Positions 1 through 11,476 of a stretch of DNA of 64,000 bases are shown here, piece after piece. Position 1 is the first letter of the stretch; each line of letters opens with the position of its first letter. The notes below the pieces were generated by a model. The model ran no database searches, was not told the origin of the DNA, and was given only the letters and a program-made list of their open reading frames with translations. Source of the DNA: Nyssa sinensis (lineage: Eukaryota; Streptophyta; Magnoliopsida; Cornales; Nyssaceae); assembly GCA_008638375.1 (NCBI GenBank), contig CM018052.1, positions 3,844,501-3,908,500 of the forward strand. Reading direction: 5' to 3'. Position numbers and translations under genes: made by a program.

Positions 1-44
1 CATCCAGATTTTTTCCCTTTCTCTTTATCAATTCAGAAGCTTCA

Positions 45-931
45 GTGCTGGACTGTGGTTTTTGTTCAAAGAGTTCTGTACCCTGTCTCTTGGTATATCA
101 AAGAGGCACATTTAATGCACCGTTTATTTATTCGATTGTTGTTTGGGATTTTGAGGCCAATCTCTTTTTCACCGTTGCGACGGTTCAGTTGGGTGGCTTT
201 TGGACTTCAAAGGTCTATATATATGGAAACGAGGGCATACGGTTGCGTTCAACCCTTTTTGTTCCCAAATTGTTTCCTCGTAGGAGAGACTTTAGATGCT
301 GTCGGAATTTTGTCACTCACCCGGAGATGATGGATGATTCTTTGTCTGAGTTAGGAATGATTAAACTGTGGCCGAGAGTTAACCTTCCCCCTTTCTCAGT
401 CTCCAAGGAAGGATTAAAGGAGGCACAAGTCCTCTTGTCCCCTTTGGTATCCGGTCGAGATTCCTCCGATTGGTGGTGGTCCCTCCTTGATTCAACCGAG
501 GCTTGGAGCGTCGGTGATGAAGACGCAAGTGGGGTGCCTCCTCTTCTTCATGTCTTGTCAGAGACCCTTGCTCCAATCGGCCGGGGTGTGACAACTGATG
601 TGAGGAAGACGAATGTCGGTCCCCTGAGACCCAGAGCCCTCATCATCCGTTGGTCGTGAGATCAATGATAGTGATGATGAAATGGCCTGGGTGCTTCTTG
701 ATGCGGATTGGGGTTCAGGGTTCCTTCCTTTCAAATGGAGCCGGCGACGGCGGTAATGGAAGTTTTGGATCCTGTGCCCCTTTATCATCCGAGGAAGAAA
801 GCCGTGATGTTGCAAACTGTAGCTTCTGTAGTAACTTCTGTAGTAGCCTATGTAACGATGTCTTTATTGTAGCCTCTGTTTTATTTCCAGTCTTTGTTGT
901 ACTAATGTAAATCTTCTGAATCATCAATAAA
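45..931 (+). CDS. Candidate antisense ORF in the 3' region of Tat-1
   Basis: An open frame runs 45-659 on the strand opposite to the retroelement. A second frame at about 620-760 reads an acidic then basic tail (NDSDDEMAWVLLDADWG followed by KWSRRRR and a stop). A plant-like AATAAA lies at 926-931. Tat-lineage elements are known to carry extra ORFs, sometimes antisense, between pol and the 3' LTR, and this position matches. I do not recognise a domain, the frame switches near 620, and no start can be fixed because the 5' side runs off the window. It may equally be chance open frame or part of a flanking gene. Confidence 0.25.
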
Positions 932-1261
932 GTTGAGTTCCCTTTTCTCAGATCTGATGTTCTTTTCTGTTTGAATGTGCTTTTCTGAGTTAGATCACCC
1001 TTTTGTGCACTTCTGATAAATAACTCCTCTTTATGCCTCAAGAATAGATCAAAGAAACTTTGCACAAAATTTGAAGTTTCGAAATAGTATTCTTCAAATC
1101 TGTTCGGCACTTGTAATGTTTGTTGCTAGATAAGCAAAATAATTTAAGTGTCAGCTTTGGGGAGTTCAGACTTGGGAGACTTGCGTGAGTCTTGGTCGAA
1201 GATGCTTAGAACTTCTGCCTTTGGATGGACTGGATCACAGAGTCTGCTAATTGAAGATGGG

Positions 1262-1735
1262 TCAGGCTCGGAAGGCCTGTGCAGTAGGGTGGACCAGGCT
1301 CTGAAGGCCTGTGCATTAAGGTGGACAAGGCTCTAGAGGCCTATGCATTAGGAGATAGACCAAGTATTTAAGATCTGTACATTATGGACCAGGCTCTAGA
1401 GGCCTGTGCATTATAGATGGACCAAGTACTGAGACTTGTGCATTATGGACCAGGCTCTGGAGGCCTGTGCATTATAGATGGACCAAGTACTGAGACTTGT
1501 GCATTATGGACCAGGCTCTAGAGGCCTGTGCATTATAGATGGACCAAGTACTGAGACTTGTACATTATGGACCAGGCTCTGGAGGCCTGTGCATTATAGA
1601 TGGACCGAGTGCAAAAACTCGTACATTATGGACCAGGCTCTAGAGGCCTGTGCATTTATAGATGGACCGAGTGCAAAAACTCGTACATTATGGACCAGGC
1701 TCTGGAGGCCTGTGCATTTATAGATGAACATTCTA
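1262..1735. repeat. 61-bp tandem array in the 3' region of Tat-1
   Basis: The word GGACCAGGCTCT recurs at 1386, 1447, 1508, 1569, 1630 and 1692, giving a 61-62 bp period. Each unit is itself a dimer of two related ~30-bp halves, one with GGACCAGGCTCT..GGCCTGTGCATTA and one with GGACCAAGTACTGAGACTTGTGCATTA. Upstream, 1262-1385 holds more diverged half-units. The array stays open in one frame but the protein is only the repeat read out. Satellite-like arrays in this part of the element are a known trait of the Tat/Ogre lineages. Confidence 0.9.
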
Positions 1736-1755
1736 TGGAAGTAAAAGCAACATTT

Positions 1756-2912
1756 CTACTGATAATACTTCTGTAAGTGTTCCACGTTCCATGGCCTAGG
1801 AACAGGCTTCCCGGTCATGTCTTCTAGCTAGTAGGTGGTAGGCCGAACAACCTTTGTTACTTTATAGGGGCCTTCCTAGTTTAGTGACAACTTTCCCATA
1901 GTACGATCCTTGGTGTTTTGAAAGACTCTTCTTTAGACATAGTCTCTGACTTGAAAGCTGACTGTCTTGAGTCCTACCTTGGATTTGTTGACCATTCTCT
2001 GTTGATAGGCTTCCATCCTGATGCTGGCTTGATCCCTTCTCTCTTTGATCAAATCCAAGTTTTCCATCAGCTACTGATCATTGGATTCTTGCTCAAAGGC
2101 TTCTATTCTCAGGGTTGGCATACCGATCTCAACCGGTATTACTGCTTTTGTCCCATAGGCTAGTGAAAAGGGAGTTCAGAGGTGGGAGTTCTTCTGGTTG
2201 TTCTGTAGGCCCAAAGGACTCCAAGGAGTTCTTCTGCCCACTTTCCTTTGGCCTATTCCAACCTTTTCTTTAACCCGTCAAGGATTGTTCGGTTGGTGAC
2301 CTCTGCTTGCCCATTTGCTTGTGGATGGCCTGGAGAAGCAAAGTGCTGCCTAATTTTGAGATTTTCACATAATTTCTTGAAGCCTTTACTAGTGAATTGT
2401 GTCCCATTGTCGAAGATAATCACACGTGGTATGCCGAACCTGCACACAATGTTCTTCCAGGTGAAGCTCTCAACTTCCTTTTCTATGATATGTGTTAAAG
2501 GCTCATCTTCGGGCCATTTAGAGAAGTAATCAATGGCCACCAATAGATATTTCCTGTTTGGAGGTGCCTTTGGTAATAGACCCACGATGTCCATCCCCCA
2601 GTGAGCAAAGGGCCAAGGACTAGGAATCGGGATGAGCTCGTGATGAGGCTGATGTTGATATGGGGCAAATCTTTGGCATTTGTCGCACTTCTGAACATAC
2701 TCCTTAGCCTGTTTTAGCATGCTAGGCTAGTAATAGCCCTGAGACAGAGCTCGGTGAGCTATGGTTCTGCCCCCATTATGATTCCCGCAAATTTCCTCGT
2801 GTATTTCAGCCAAGACATATTGTGACTCTTCTGGAGCTAAGCATTTTAACAGAGGTTGAGAATACGACCTTCTGTAAAGCTTGTTCAGGATCAGGTACCG
2901 AGCCGTTTTGAT
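1756..2912 (-). pseudogene. Integrase of Tat-1 (broken)
   Basis: Would insert element cDNA into the host chromosome. The N-terminal zinc finger is readable at about 2690-2860 (H..H in EIHEEICGNHNGG..AH, then CDKC). The core 2253-2720 has the D,D,E triad in GMDIVG, FDNGTQF and GQAEVTN. The C-terminal part 1756-2252 reads WAEELLGVLWAYRTTRR, then PYKVTKVVRP, LEDMTGKPVPRPWN and HLQKYY. Damage: TGA at 2913-2915 at the upstream border, TAG at 2727-2729 where the family has YYWPSM, a one-base loss near 2170, and four further stops in the C-terminal part. No chromodomain follows. Confidence 0.9.
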
Positions 2913-3461
2913 TCAGATTCTCCTGGCTTTATTTTTGTTTTCTAGAAGGAGCCCGGATCTTAGGTACTGGAGGATTGGAGTCATCCAGTTCTGGGGCTGT
3001 TCATTAATTTGAGTAATTTGGGCTTCCTCTATGCTAGATCCTGGCTGAAAGGAGATCTTTATTGTGGAGTTTGCTTCAGACTTGAGGCGGGAGGCCATGT
3101 TAGCCAGAGCATCTGCTTTGCAATTCTGGCTTCTCTCAATTTTCTGGATAGTAAATGTCTGGAAGGAATGCCTCAAGTGGTTCACCAGTTCGGAGTACCG
3201 GAGCATCCTATCATCTTTAATGGCGAATTCTCCCAACACTTGGCTCACCACCAGTTGGGAGTCAGAGAAGACATCGAGGTTTTGAGCCTCGCATTCCAAG
3301 GAAAGCTTCATGCCTAAGATTAGGGCTTCATATTCTGCTTCATTGTTAGAAGCTTTGAATCCCAGGCTGACTGCTTTTTCTGACGTGAGTCCATCAGGGG
3401 ACTGTAGTACCAGGCCTACTCCTGAACCTTGATCGGTTGACGATCCATCAATGTACAGCAA
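2913..3461 (-). pseudogene. RNase H of Tat-1
   Basis: Would degrade the RNA strand of the RNA/DNA hybrid during reverse transcription. It starts LLYIDGSSTDQGSG and shows the acidic catalytic set: D in YIDGSS, E in NEAEYEAL, D in FSDSQLVV and D in CKADALANMA. It is divided from RT by TAG at 3462-3464, where related elements have a tryptophan, and from integrase by TGA at 2913-2915. Otherwise the 182-residue frame is open. Confidence 0.9.
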
Positions 3462-4952
3462 CTAGGTTCCCGAGGTTTCGGTGAGTTGTGCCTTATTTTG
3501 AAGTGCCGGGGTGAACTCGGCAACAAAATCAGCTAAGGCCTGCCCTTTGATGGAGTTTCGGGGTACATATGATATGTCGAATTCCCCCAGCTCCACAGAC
3601 CACTTCACCAATCTTCCTGATACCTCAGGTTTCCTCAGTATTGACTTTAGAGGATAGGCAGTTGGGATCTCGATTGGATGGGCTTGAAAATAAGGTCGAA
3701 GCTTTTGAGTTGATATGACCAGGGCATAGGCCAGTTTTTCTACTTCCGGATATCTCTTCTCTGTGTCAAGTAGTGCCCTACTGACGTAGAATATAGGCCT
3801 CTGCACTCCCCTGTCCTGTCTGATTAATGCGGAGCTGACCGCGTTTTCAGAAACTGCAAGGTATAAGAATAGCTTTTCTCCTTGTACTGGTTTTGACAGG
3901 AGCTCTAGAGAGGCTAGATACTCCTTTAGTTCTTGAAAGGATTTCTTGCATTCTTCTGTCCACTGCGAAGCTTTGCTGCCTTTCAGAGCTTTGAAAAAAG
4001 GTAGGCAGCGATCAGTGGATTTGGATATAAATCTGCTCAGTGCCGCAATTCTGCCATTCAGTGCCTGAATTTCCTTTTTGGTTCTTGGTGACTTCAGTCC
4101 AATCAGAGCTTGGATCTGAGTAGGGTCTGCTTCGATACCCCTCTGAGAGACAATGTATCCCAAGAATTTTCCCTTCGTAACCCCGAAGGTACATTTCAAG
4201 GGGTTGAGCTTCATCTTGTGCTGTTTGAGGATATCGAAGGTCTGGGCTAAGTGCTAGAGATGGCTGCCTTTCTACAAACTCTTTACCAGCATGTCGTCGA
4301 TGTATACCTCCATGGTGCTACCTAGCAGTGGGCTGAACATCTTGTTCACCAACCGCTGATAAGTGGCTCCAGCGTTCTTCAAACCGAAAGGCATTACTCT
4401 GTAGCAGTAGAGCCCTCGTTCGGTTATGAAGGCTGTCTTCTCTTGGTCTGGAGGGTACATCTGGATCTGGTTGTACCCAGAGTAGGCATCCATGAAGCTC
4501 ATAAGCTCATGCCTCGCAGTGGCGTCAACCAGTTGGTCTACTCTTGGCAGTGGAAAGCTGTTCTTGGGGCACGCCTTGTTGAGGTCTGTATAATCAACGC
4601 AGACTCTCCACTTTCTGTTTTTCTTCTTGACAAGCACGGTGTTGGCTAGCCACTCGGGATAGAACACTTCTCGTATCATCCTGGCTTCCAGTAGCCTTTG
4701 GACTTCTTCATTTATAATCCGATGCCGTTTAGGAGCAATCGGCCTTCTCTTCTGTCTGACTGGCGGGTGATCCGGATCCACCATCAGCTTGTGAGTTATA
4801 AGATTGAGATCTATTCCCTCCATGTCTTTGGTCTCCCAGGCAAAGATAGAGAGGTTGTCTTTCAAGAACCTGACTATCTTTTCTTGCTCGGTGTGTGTTA
4901 GTTCTGGGCCGATGTATAAATAACGCCCCTCTGATTCTGAACTGACCAACAC
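3462..4952 (-). pseudogene. Reverse transcriptase and connection domain of Tat-1
   Basis: RNA-dependent DNA polymerase. The first segment, 4272-4952, has VKKKNRKWRVCVDYTDLN, SFMDAYSGYNQI (first catalytic Asp), RVMPFGLKNAGATYQ and VYIDDMLVKS (the catalytic DD pair). The second, 3462-4214, has LKCTFGV, FLGYIVS, FYVSRALLDTEKRYPE and WSVELGEFDISYVPR, the thumb and connection to RNase H. TAG codons at 4272-4274 and 4254-4256 split the two; both read as CAG in the expected sequence. All key catalytic residues remain. Confidence 0.92.
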
Positions 4953-5092
4953 TTTGATGGGCTCGCCATGGGTTTGGTTCGGCTGTCTCGCCCCCTTGGG
5001 CTCAGGGGTTTTTCAATGCTGGATAGGCAATCCTCTACCTCGAGAGAGTGAGTGAGAGCCATATCTGCACAGTCCCGAGTGCACTGTAATTG

Positions 5093-5686
5093 CTATTTAG
5101 GAGCCTTCTCCTTGAGAGCAATAGCGTAGCACTCCCGGGAGGTTGGTTGACACCCTTTGACAGAGTGAACGCTCTGGTTGTGGATGTACTTCACACACTG
5201 ATGGAGGGTTGAAGTGACTGCCCCTATCTGGTGCAACCAGGGTCTTCCGATTATGACGTTGTAGGGAGATCTCATGTTTAGCACCATATACTCCGAGATG
5301 GTGGTCTTCTGCCCTTCACCCTCTCCTACAGTGGTAGGAAGGTCGACTCTCCCCAACGGGGTGCTGAGATTGCCATCAAAGGCTGCCATCACGGTAGTAG
5401 TAGGCTTGACGCTGTCATGGTCCATCCCCATCTGTTTAAGTGGCTTATAGAACAGTATGTTGACGGAGCTGCCAGTATCGACCAGGACTCTCTTGATCTC
5501 GCAGTTGGCAATTTTGAGTGTGATAACAAGGGCATCACTATGAGGGCAGTGTACCCTTGCTAGATCTTGTTCAATGAATTGGATCTCCGGTGCTGGCTTG
5601 AACTTCTTTTCTACGTTGGAGAGCTGTAATACGTTCGGGGCAGCTCTGGCCTCCCGAGCATATCTCTTTCTTGCCCTGTTGGACAT
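5093..5686 (-). pseudogene. Aspartic protease of Tat-1
   Basis: Retropepsin that would cut the polyprotein. The active-site motif is RVLVDTGSSVNILF, and the later flap/core region reads YNVIIGRPWLHQIGA, as usual for plant Ty3 proteases. It is in frame with the end of gag at 5687-6000. About 200 residues are open, ending in a stop near 5093, after which linker-like sequence leads to RT at 4952. Confidence 0.88.
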
Positions 5687-7464
5687 TCCTGTGGTAGGGG
5701 AGTCAGCATGGAGGACGTAGATGACGTGGTTGTTCTGCCTCTGAGGCTCATTTCGTCCCTCCCTCTGCTCCTGCCTCTATTCGGGCCTTTGGTCTGGCCG
5801 TTGTTAAGGCTTATCTTCTCGGGGGTTCTGTCTTCCGTCCTGCTTGACTAACTCCCGAAGACGCCCCTTCTTTATGAGCTGCTCTATCTCATATCGGAGG
5901 GTCCTACATGTGTTAGTTGTATGTCCATGATCTTTATGCAAATTACAATACTTACTTTGGTCCCGAAGACTGGGATCTCCTTTGATTGGCTCCGGCCACC
6001 TCAGGTTCTCCCAATCTCGGATCTGTCGGAGTACCTGGTTCGATGTGGTGTGGTGTTTAAGGGAGTGAAGTTAGTGAACTCCCTTGGTCCGGAATTGTAC
6101 ACAGCTCTGGAAGCTGTTCTCTTCTCTAGGCTCCTGGTCCTCTTTTTGTTGGAGTCTCTTCTGTGATCCTCTTTCTTGTGGTCCTCCCTCTTCGGATTGT
6201 CCCTTTGGGTCTGATCTTTACCCTTCTGGGATGTGCGGTTGGCTTCTTCCAGGTTGATGTACTTTCTGGCCCGATTCATTAATGCCGCCATATCAGCTGG
6301 AGGGCTCTTTGTCAAAGAGTCTCTGAATCCACCTTGGGCAAGTCCAGCAGTTAGGGCTGCTATAAGGAATTTCGGGCTGCAATCAGTGACCTCAGTGAGT
6401 TCGGTATTGAAGCGCGCGATGTAGGCTCTAAGGGATTCCTCCCTAGTCTGCTTGACATTTAACAGGAACTCTGGGCCCCTTCTGAGCCTCCTGCTGGTCA
6501 TAAACCTGTCCAAGAACTGTCTACCGAGCTCGTAGAAGTTGATAATTGAGTTCGGAGGGAGGTTGTGGAACCACTTCAGAGCAGTTGCCTTCAAGCTGGT
6601 GATGAAAGTTCGGCACATGAAAGCATCAGAGGCCCCGTGAAGGGCCATCGTATGCTGGTAGTGCGAGAAATGATCTCCTGGATCTCCAGATCCATCATAT
6701 AGGGTGAACTTGGGCACCATGAACTTTCTGGGCCTCTCTTCTGACATGATGTCGTGAGTGAACGGAGTGGCTAGTCTTTCGAGCAGCCTGGCCAATTCGT
6801 CTTGTTCTGGAGGGTTCTGAGGTCCTCTCAAGGCGATTGTTCAGTCCATAGACTCGGCAATTTCCTCTACCCTCCGTGGGTCTCTGAGTCTGACATCTTG
6901 CGAACCCTGCCTGACAGCCTCGGCTTTAGGGTAGTAGGGTTGAGTACGCCCTTCGGACGGAGGAGGATTCCGAACCAGAGGGATTGGTGCTGCATGGGGA
7001 TGAGGCTCTTGCGGTGCCGGATGTGCTCCCGAGGCCCTTGGAGTTGGGGCCCGAGTAGTACTCCGGTAATGGACGTCAGGAACGAAGGCTGATGTTCCCC
7101 AGCCTGGAGCTGCTGACGGTTGGGGATCTCTGCCAACGCCGGCAACGCCCAGGGGGTGCCCAGGCTGGTTAGTTGGAGCCTGCTCATGGAGTTCTTCATT
7201 CTCCGTGGCAACAGGAGGTTGCGTTCCCGCAGCGAAGTTGACCGGCGGGTTAGGAGAACCCGCTGCTTCATTTTGTGTGAGTGTTGCCAGCGTTCTAGTG
7301 ATGGCCAGCAATTGTTCTTGCACCAGTTCATTGTGTCGTTTGATCGATTCGATCTCTTGTCGCATGGGGTTAACCGCTGGTCCCTTTGTACGAGGAGCAG
7401 GCGGCTGACGTTGAGAGTTTTGCGAATTCTGAGTATTCTGTCGCAGTCGGAGATTTGCTGCCAT
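5687..7464 (-). pseudogene. gag of Tat-1 (capsid/nucleocapsid), broken
   Basis: Starts at ATG 7464-7462, 58 nt past the primer site; the second Tat copy starts at the same place. The first part, 6841-7464, is a Pro/Gln-rich head (QPPAPRTKGP, RQEIESIKRHNELVQEQLLA). The capsid part, 6001-6831, has KFTLYDGSGDPGDHFSHYQ, ALKWFHNLPPNSI and FLDRFMTSRRLRRGPE. After a frame change near 6001 a zinc knuckle reads CNLHKDHGHTTNTC. Stops: TGA 6841-6843 (CGA in the second copy), TAG 5777-5779, TAA 5804-5806. Confidence 0.9.
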
Positions 7465-7521
7465 GGTTTTTCAGTGAGGAAAGAGATGAGTTTATGAATA
7501 AAGCACTTGGAGATTAGTCGT

Positions 7522-7541
7522 TCCCACAGACGGCGCCAAAC
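7522..7541 (-). other. Primer binding site of Tat-1
   Basis: Minus-strand TTTGGCGCCGTCTGTGGGAA, directly after the LTR end. The same 20 bases stand at the same place in Tat-2 (13885-13904). TGGCGCC-type sites are usual in the Tat/Athila group. The priming tRNA cannot be fixed by eye. Confidence 0.8.
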
Positions 7542-7542
7542 T

Positions 7543-8143
7543 GATGCTGCACTTTTTGACTCGCAATAAGTATGGGCTCTGTGACCTGTAGAACACTCAA
7601 AAAGACGATCAGAGGTCCACTGGATTGGCTCCAGCGGTAGCCGCTCCGATGCTTCAGTAAGTAAAAAGAATTGAAAGACTATATTGAAAGCCAAAGAATG
7701 AGCATGAAAATAAAGCGTACCTTTAGGGTTTAATTTATAGACCGTGGCCTTCCTTAGTTGATTAGGATTCGGAGCCATGATTGTAGGGATTTGATCATCG
7801 GAGATTGCAGTTACCTTGTTGAGTATCGCATATAGATAACTATAGATGGTAGTTTCCTTGTTGAAGACTGCTTCCTTATTCCCCGCTCGGCATCCGCTAA
7901 GGCGGTGACGAGGTCTGGAATGTTGGTCTGGACCCTGTGATCAGTTCTAAGACCCTTGTCCGGATATATGTGCTCTGAAGGCATATGTTCGGTTACTTCC
8001 GACCTTTTGTGCTAATCTGGATGCTTGAGCTTTTAGTCATTGGCTGAGTGAGAACCGTGTTGGCCGAGCATGAGTTGGATTATGGTCATACGTGTCACGT
8101 GCTGATTGGCCTACTCTTTTATGATATATCAGTAGGTTTCCCA
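7543..8143 (-). repeat. 5' LTR of Tat-1
   Basis: About 601 bp, minus-strand TGGGAAACC...GCAGCATCA, ending two bases before the primer site. It aligns with 13437-13883 in front of Tat-2. A TATA box (TATAAATT, minus strand, 7732-7739) is shared by both copies and is the likely promoter. The outer end was chosen from the TG and from loss of similarity. Confidence 0.75.
7732..7739 (-). promoter_or_regulatory. TATA box in Tat-1 LTR
   Basis: GTCTATAAATTAAACC on the minus strand, conserved in the Tat-2 LTR (13820-13835). Confidence 0.55.
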
Positions 8144-9469
8144 AATTCCCATTGTTGGCAACGGCTCTGTTGCTTTGCAATTTGCCCAACACAGCCAGGT
8201 GATGCACCTATTAATCATGCGACTGGGGTTCCACGTACTCAAGCCATGCCCTCTTCCTCACTCGTAACAGAAACTATCACTTCAGAACTGCAGATTGCTT
8301 CCAAATCCTCATCTGCACCGCTAGACATTCACCTCTGTTCACAACTGGAACGGCAGAAACAGAGGAACTATCACAAAACTGCAACTCCACACTTCCAAAA
8401 GCAATCATCTTCATCCAATTCAATCCAAGCCAATCCAACCAACACCGTTGCTACTTCTCTCTTGCAATGCTTCACCCAACTCCAAACTACCCCACAAGTC
8501 GCAACATTCACACCCATATACACATCACCTGCAGCATTGCTGCCTCTGTCAACTCCGAACCCCTAAACCGTAACAACTACACACACAATTCCGAGCTAGA
8601 TCAGAATCCCCACCTAAATCTGCACCGATCTCCCAATGCCATGCATGTCATCGGCCTTCAATCCTGCCGTAACCCCAACCGCGACCATTATCGTCACAGC
8701 GTAGATCTTACAGATTTTGAAGCCTCAACGTCGCAGATTGTGAAACTCAGTAGCAACCACCATCAACAACATTTCTCACCACTGTTGCAGCATTATAGAC
8801 CACTGCAGATCCGATTCTGTCGGGGTCGCTCTTGATCTTCCATAAACAGGGTGCCCTGCGAACAGATGGGTGAGGGTTTCGTCCTCAATCGCCTGAGGGA
8901 GGGGCTCTAACTACTGATTTTAGTATAAATCTCTCGCTCTTTCCAATTTTCTTTTTCTGCAAACCGAGACCGCTGCACTATACATAAATAAACATATATA
9001 TGCCATGTGTTCCTCTGCTGTATCACCTCACAAACACACGTAACACACACCGCCTCTACTGCACCACTTCACACACACACGTAACATACAGACAGCACAC
9101 GTGGAAACAAGGCTGCATTCCCTCAGAAATTTCCTGATTCCTTATTTTATATATATATATATATATATATTATATATCATATTATATGGTCAGCCTGCCC
9201 CCTGTTTCAACTCCCTCAGCCACTGTTTTTGTTCATCTTAAATTTTATATTTTTGTTTTATCAATGGAGGACACCAACGCACATGGCTGCATTGACAGAG
9301 CACCGCCTCTCTTCTTTTCTTTTATTTCTTTTCTTTTCCAATTGCTTCCTTCTTTTTCAAGAAGCTTCTCTGTTATTTAATTATATATACATTTACATAT
9401 ATATATATATATATATATATTCATATATAATGAGATGTGTGTTTATTTCTTATAGCTTCAGCCGTACCG

Positions 9470-9511
<42 letters not shown>

Positions 9512-10035
9512 ATGTATTTAGCCAGTCTTCAAGCAACTTCTATGAAGCTTCCTAATTTGTATAACCTTACATATATTTTTATAGTTGATATATTTTTCTA
9601 TTTCTAGATATAGAACCATATATATATATATATATATGTGTGTATAAACATCTTTTTCGGCCTATCTTACCGTATTTAATATTTTATGAAATAAAATATT
9701 CATAAAATATTAAATTATAAATTGTCGGTAAATTTTCCATAATGTTCAGGCTCAATAGTAGTATTACATATTAGCGGTTTCGGATACCATTTGTATCTCA
9801 TATTATATTTATTTTATTTTCGTAATTAATGATTCGTATCAGTCTCATTTATTTATTTATCCCGACACCTGGTTGACCGAGTTGTCAATTTTTCGAGCAT
9901 ACACCATTTTTAGTGGTCTAGATTAATTTCATATCTTCTAATAATTAATCCCATCATAGCTTATTGTATTCTTTTTGAGGTCACTAATTAATAATTATTG
10001 ACTTAAGTATCATTTAATCAGGTCGGGGTGTTACA
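8144..10035 (-). mobile_element. LTR fragment, TGTAACACCCC family, with AT microsatellites
   Basis: The minus-strand LTR start TGTAACACCCCGACC is at 10035. Sequence 9660-10000 aligns with 16520-16900 (shared words TATTAAATTATAA, ATTTATTTATCCC, TTTTTCGAGCATA). The left boundary is unclear; 8144-8900 is C/A-rich, has no recognisable protein and may be LTR U5 or other filler. Long TA runs lie at 9148-9171, 9396-9420 and 9473-9508. No gene seen. Confidence 0.55.
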
Positions 10036-11460
10036 TGATGGTTCTAAAAAGAGATGGACACGTGATGAATGATCATTAAAAAAAATTCAATGAATCTTGT
10101 TGATCTAGGTGAAAATATGACCTAATTATGGGCAATACTTTATCGAGTTAGCTAAATCTATTTCAAAAGATAAATGATTGATGACTCCGAATAACTTTTG
10201 AGGATTAACGTAATCTAACAATTAAAGAGACGAAAATTGTGGCATTATGTTTAGAAAAACTGGTGAGGACAACGACTGTGCTAAAGTGATGCATAATTTT
10301 TTGAGATACTACGAGAACAATTAAGATTGAGGTAGAAGTAAGAATAACTAAATCTTTGAAACTAAGGAAGTTGAGAAGTTTTATAGTGGGAAAAACTTGA
10401 CATAATCTTGATAAACTTTGAATGTCAAATGTAACGATATAATGATGGGATGACTAATTGATGTAAACAATCCAAAAATATAATATGAAGTCACAAGATA
10501 TAGAAGAAACTCCCTGTACGGTTGAATAAGTTATTTGAAAGAACAAATTTGTAAAAGTTGAATAACGACTAGAGAGAGAAATGTAACATATGATGAAAAA
10601 ATTGAATATGATGACGAGTATAAGAAGTGAGACAGTTGAACAACCTTTCTGAGCAAAGGTAAGTAAAAACAAAATAATGGTTATAAATTAAAAGGTCATA
10701 AGACTTTGAGATTTGAACTGATCAAATAATGTGAAAAATTCAAGGTAAACCAAATATGATAACACCATTAAGCACACTTTCAAAGTAGACTGTCATATGA
10801 AGAATCAGTGACTGGGATAAAAGACTACCCTAAAATTTTCTAAGTATATGCACTCTACTTTAACCTATGAAGGGATTAGGAATCAAAATCTATGAAAAGC
10901 TCAATTTTGAGGAAGGAATAAAAGGCCTTCGTACTAGTCTATCATTTGAAAAAGGGAGGAACTAATTTCCTCAACCTATCTAATTCATAAAAGGATAAAT
11001 GCACTTGAATTTGAAAACAAAGGCAAGTATGCCAATGAATAGTACAAAAATAATGAAATGATACAAAAATGAAATGAAAAGAGGATTGATAAATCTTCAA
11101 GAAATAGACACGTGATTGAGAATCACAAATGAAAATTTCGAATAAATCTGAAGATATATGGGGTAAATATTGTGATGCAAAGAGAATACGAGTAAACCAT
11201 CCTAGCACGAACCAAAAGATGTTTATATAAACAAAAGGGAATATGATGCTGAAATTACTAAAGGGAAATACGATATGGTAGTAAGCAAAGAAAGTTCAAT
11301 ACACAAAAGGAAATCTTCTCGCTTGAGAATATAGTATCTGAATACTAGAGATAAGTCCAAAAGACAGGAAAAAAAAAGGAACTATAATGATGAAATTGGC
11401 ACGAGGAGATAATAGAGTTTCTTAGATTATGAACATCCAAGTTTTGAGGACAAAACTCAT
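10036..11460 (+). mobile_element. Noncoding internal region of LARD-like element R (partial)
   Basis: Collinear with the reverse complement of 46801-48990 in element V (shared stretches around GATCTAGGTGA, TTTTGAGGACAAAACTC, GAGATAATAGAGTTT). Neither copy has an ORF of note. It is cut on the left by the LTR fragment ending at 10035. Confidence 0.75.
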
Positions 11461-11476
11461 TTTAAGGGGGGTAGAA
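11461..11476 (+). other. Polypurine tract of element R
   Basis: TTTAAGGGGGGTAGAA immediately before an LTR start TGTAATACCCC. The same tract precedes the V and W 3' LTRs. Confidence 0.8.

Larger units (their letters stand above)
1..8143 (-). mobile_element. Ty3/Gypsy retrotransposon, Tat-type, decayed (Tat-1)
   Basis: On the minus strand the order is 5' LTR (7543-8143), primer site, gag, protease, RT, RNase H, integrase, then a long 3' region. This gag-PR-RT-RH-IN order is that of Ty3/Gypsy. The integrase ends in a GPYKV-type tail with no chromodomain after it. RT wording such as DYTDLNKACPKNSFPLP and the long 3' region with tandem repeats fit the plant Tat/Athila branch. Every domain is recognisable but the frame is broken by at least eight stops and one frameshift, so the copy is not functional. 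No second LTR is visible on the left; it probably lies beyond position 1. Treating 1-1750 as element 3' region is inference. Confidence 0.85.

Noticed and set aside
1148..1723. Open frames across the 61-bp array
   Set aside because: The proteins are only the repeat read out (DGPSTETCTLW and similar) with no start context or domain.
8048..8835. 172- and 122-codon plus-strand frames
   Set aside because: They begin inside the Tat-1 LTR and run into low-complexity C/A-rich sequence; no domain, no consistent frame.
9229..9555. Frames rich in YIYIYI
   Set aside because: Translation of TA microsatellites; the same holds near 11720-11950, 46325-46648, 52171-52440 and 61904-62332.
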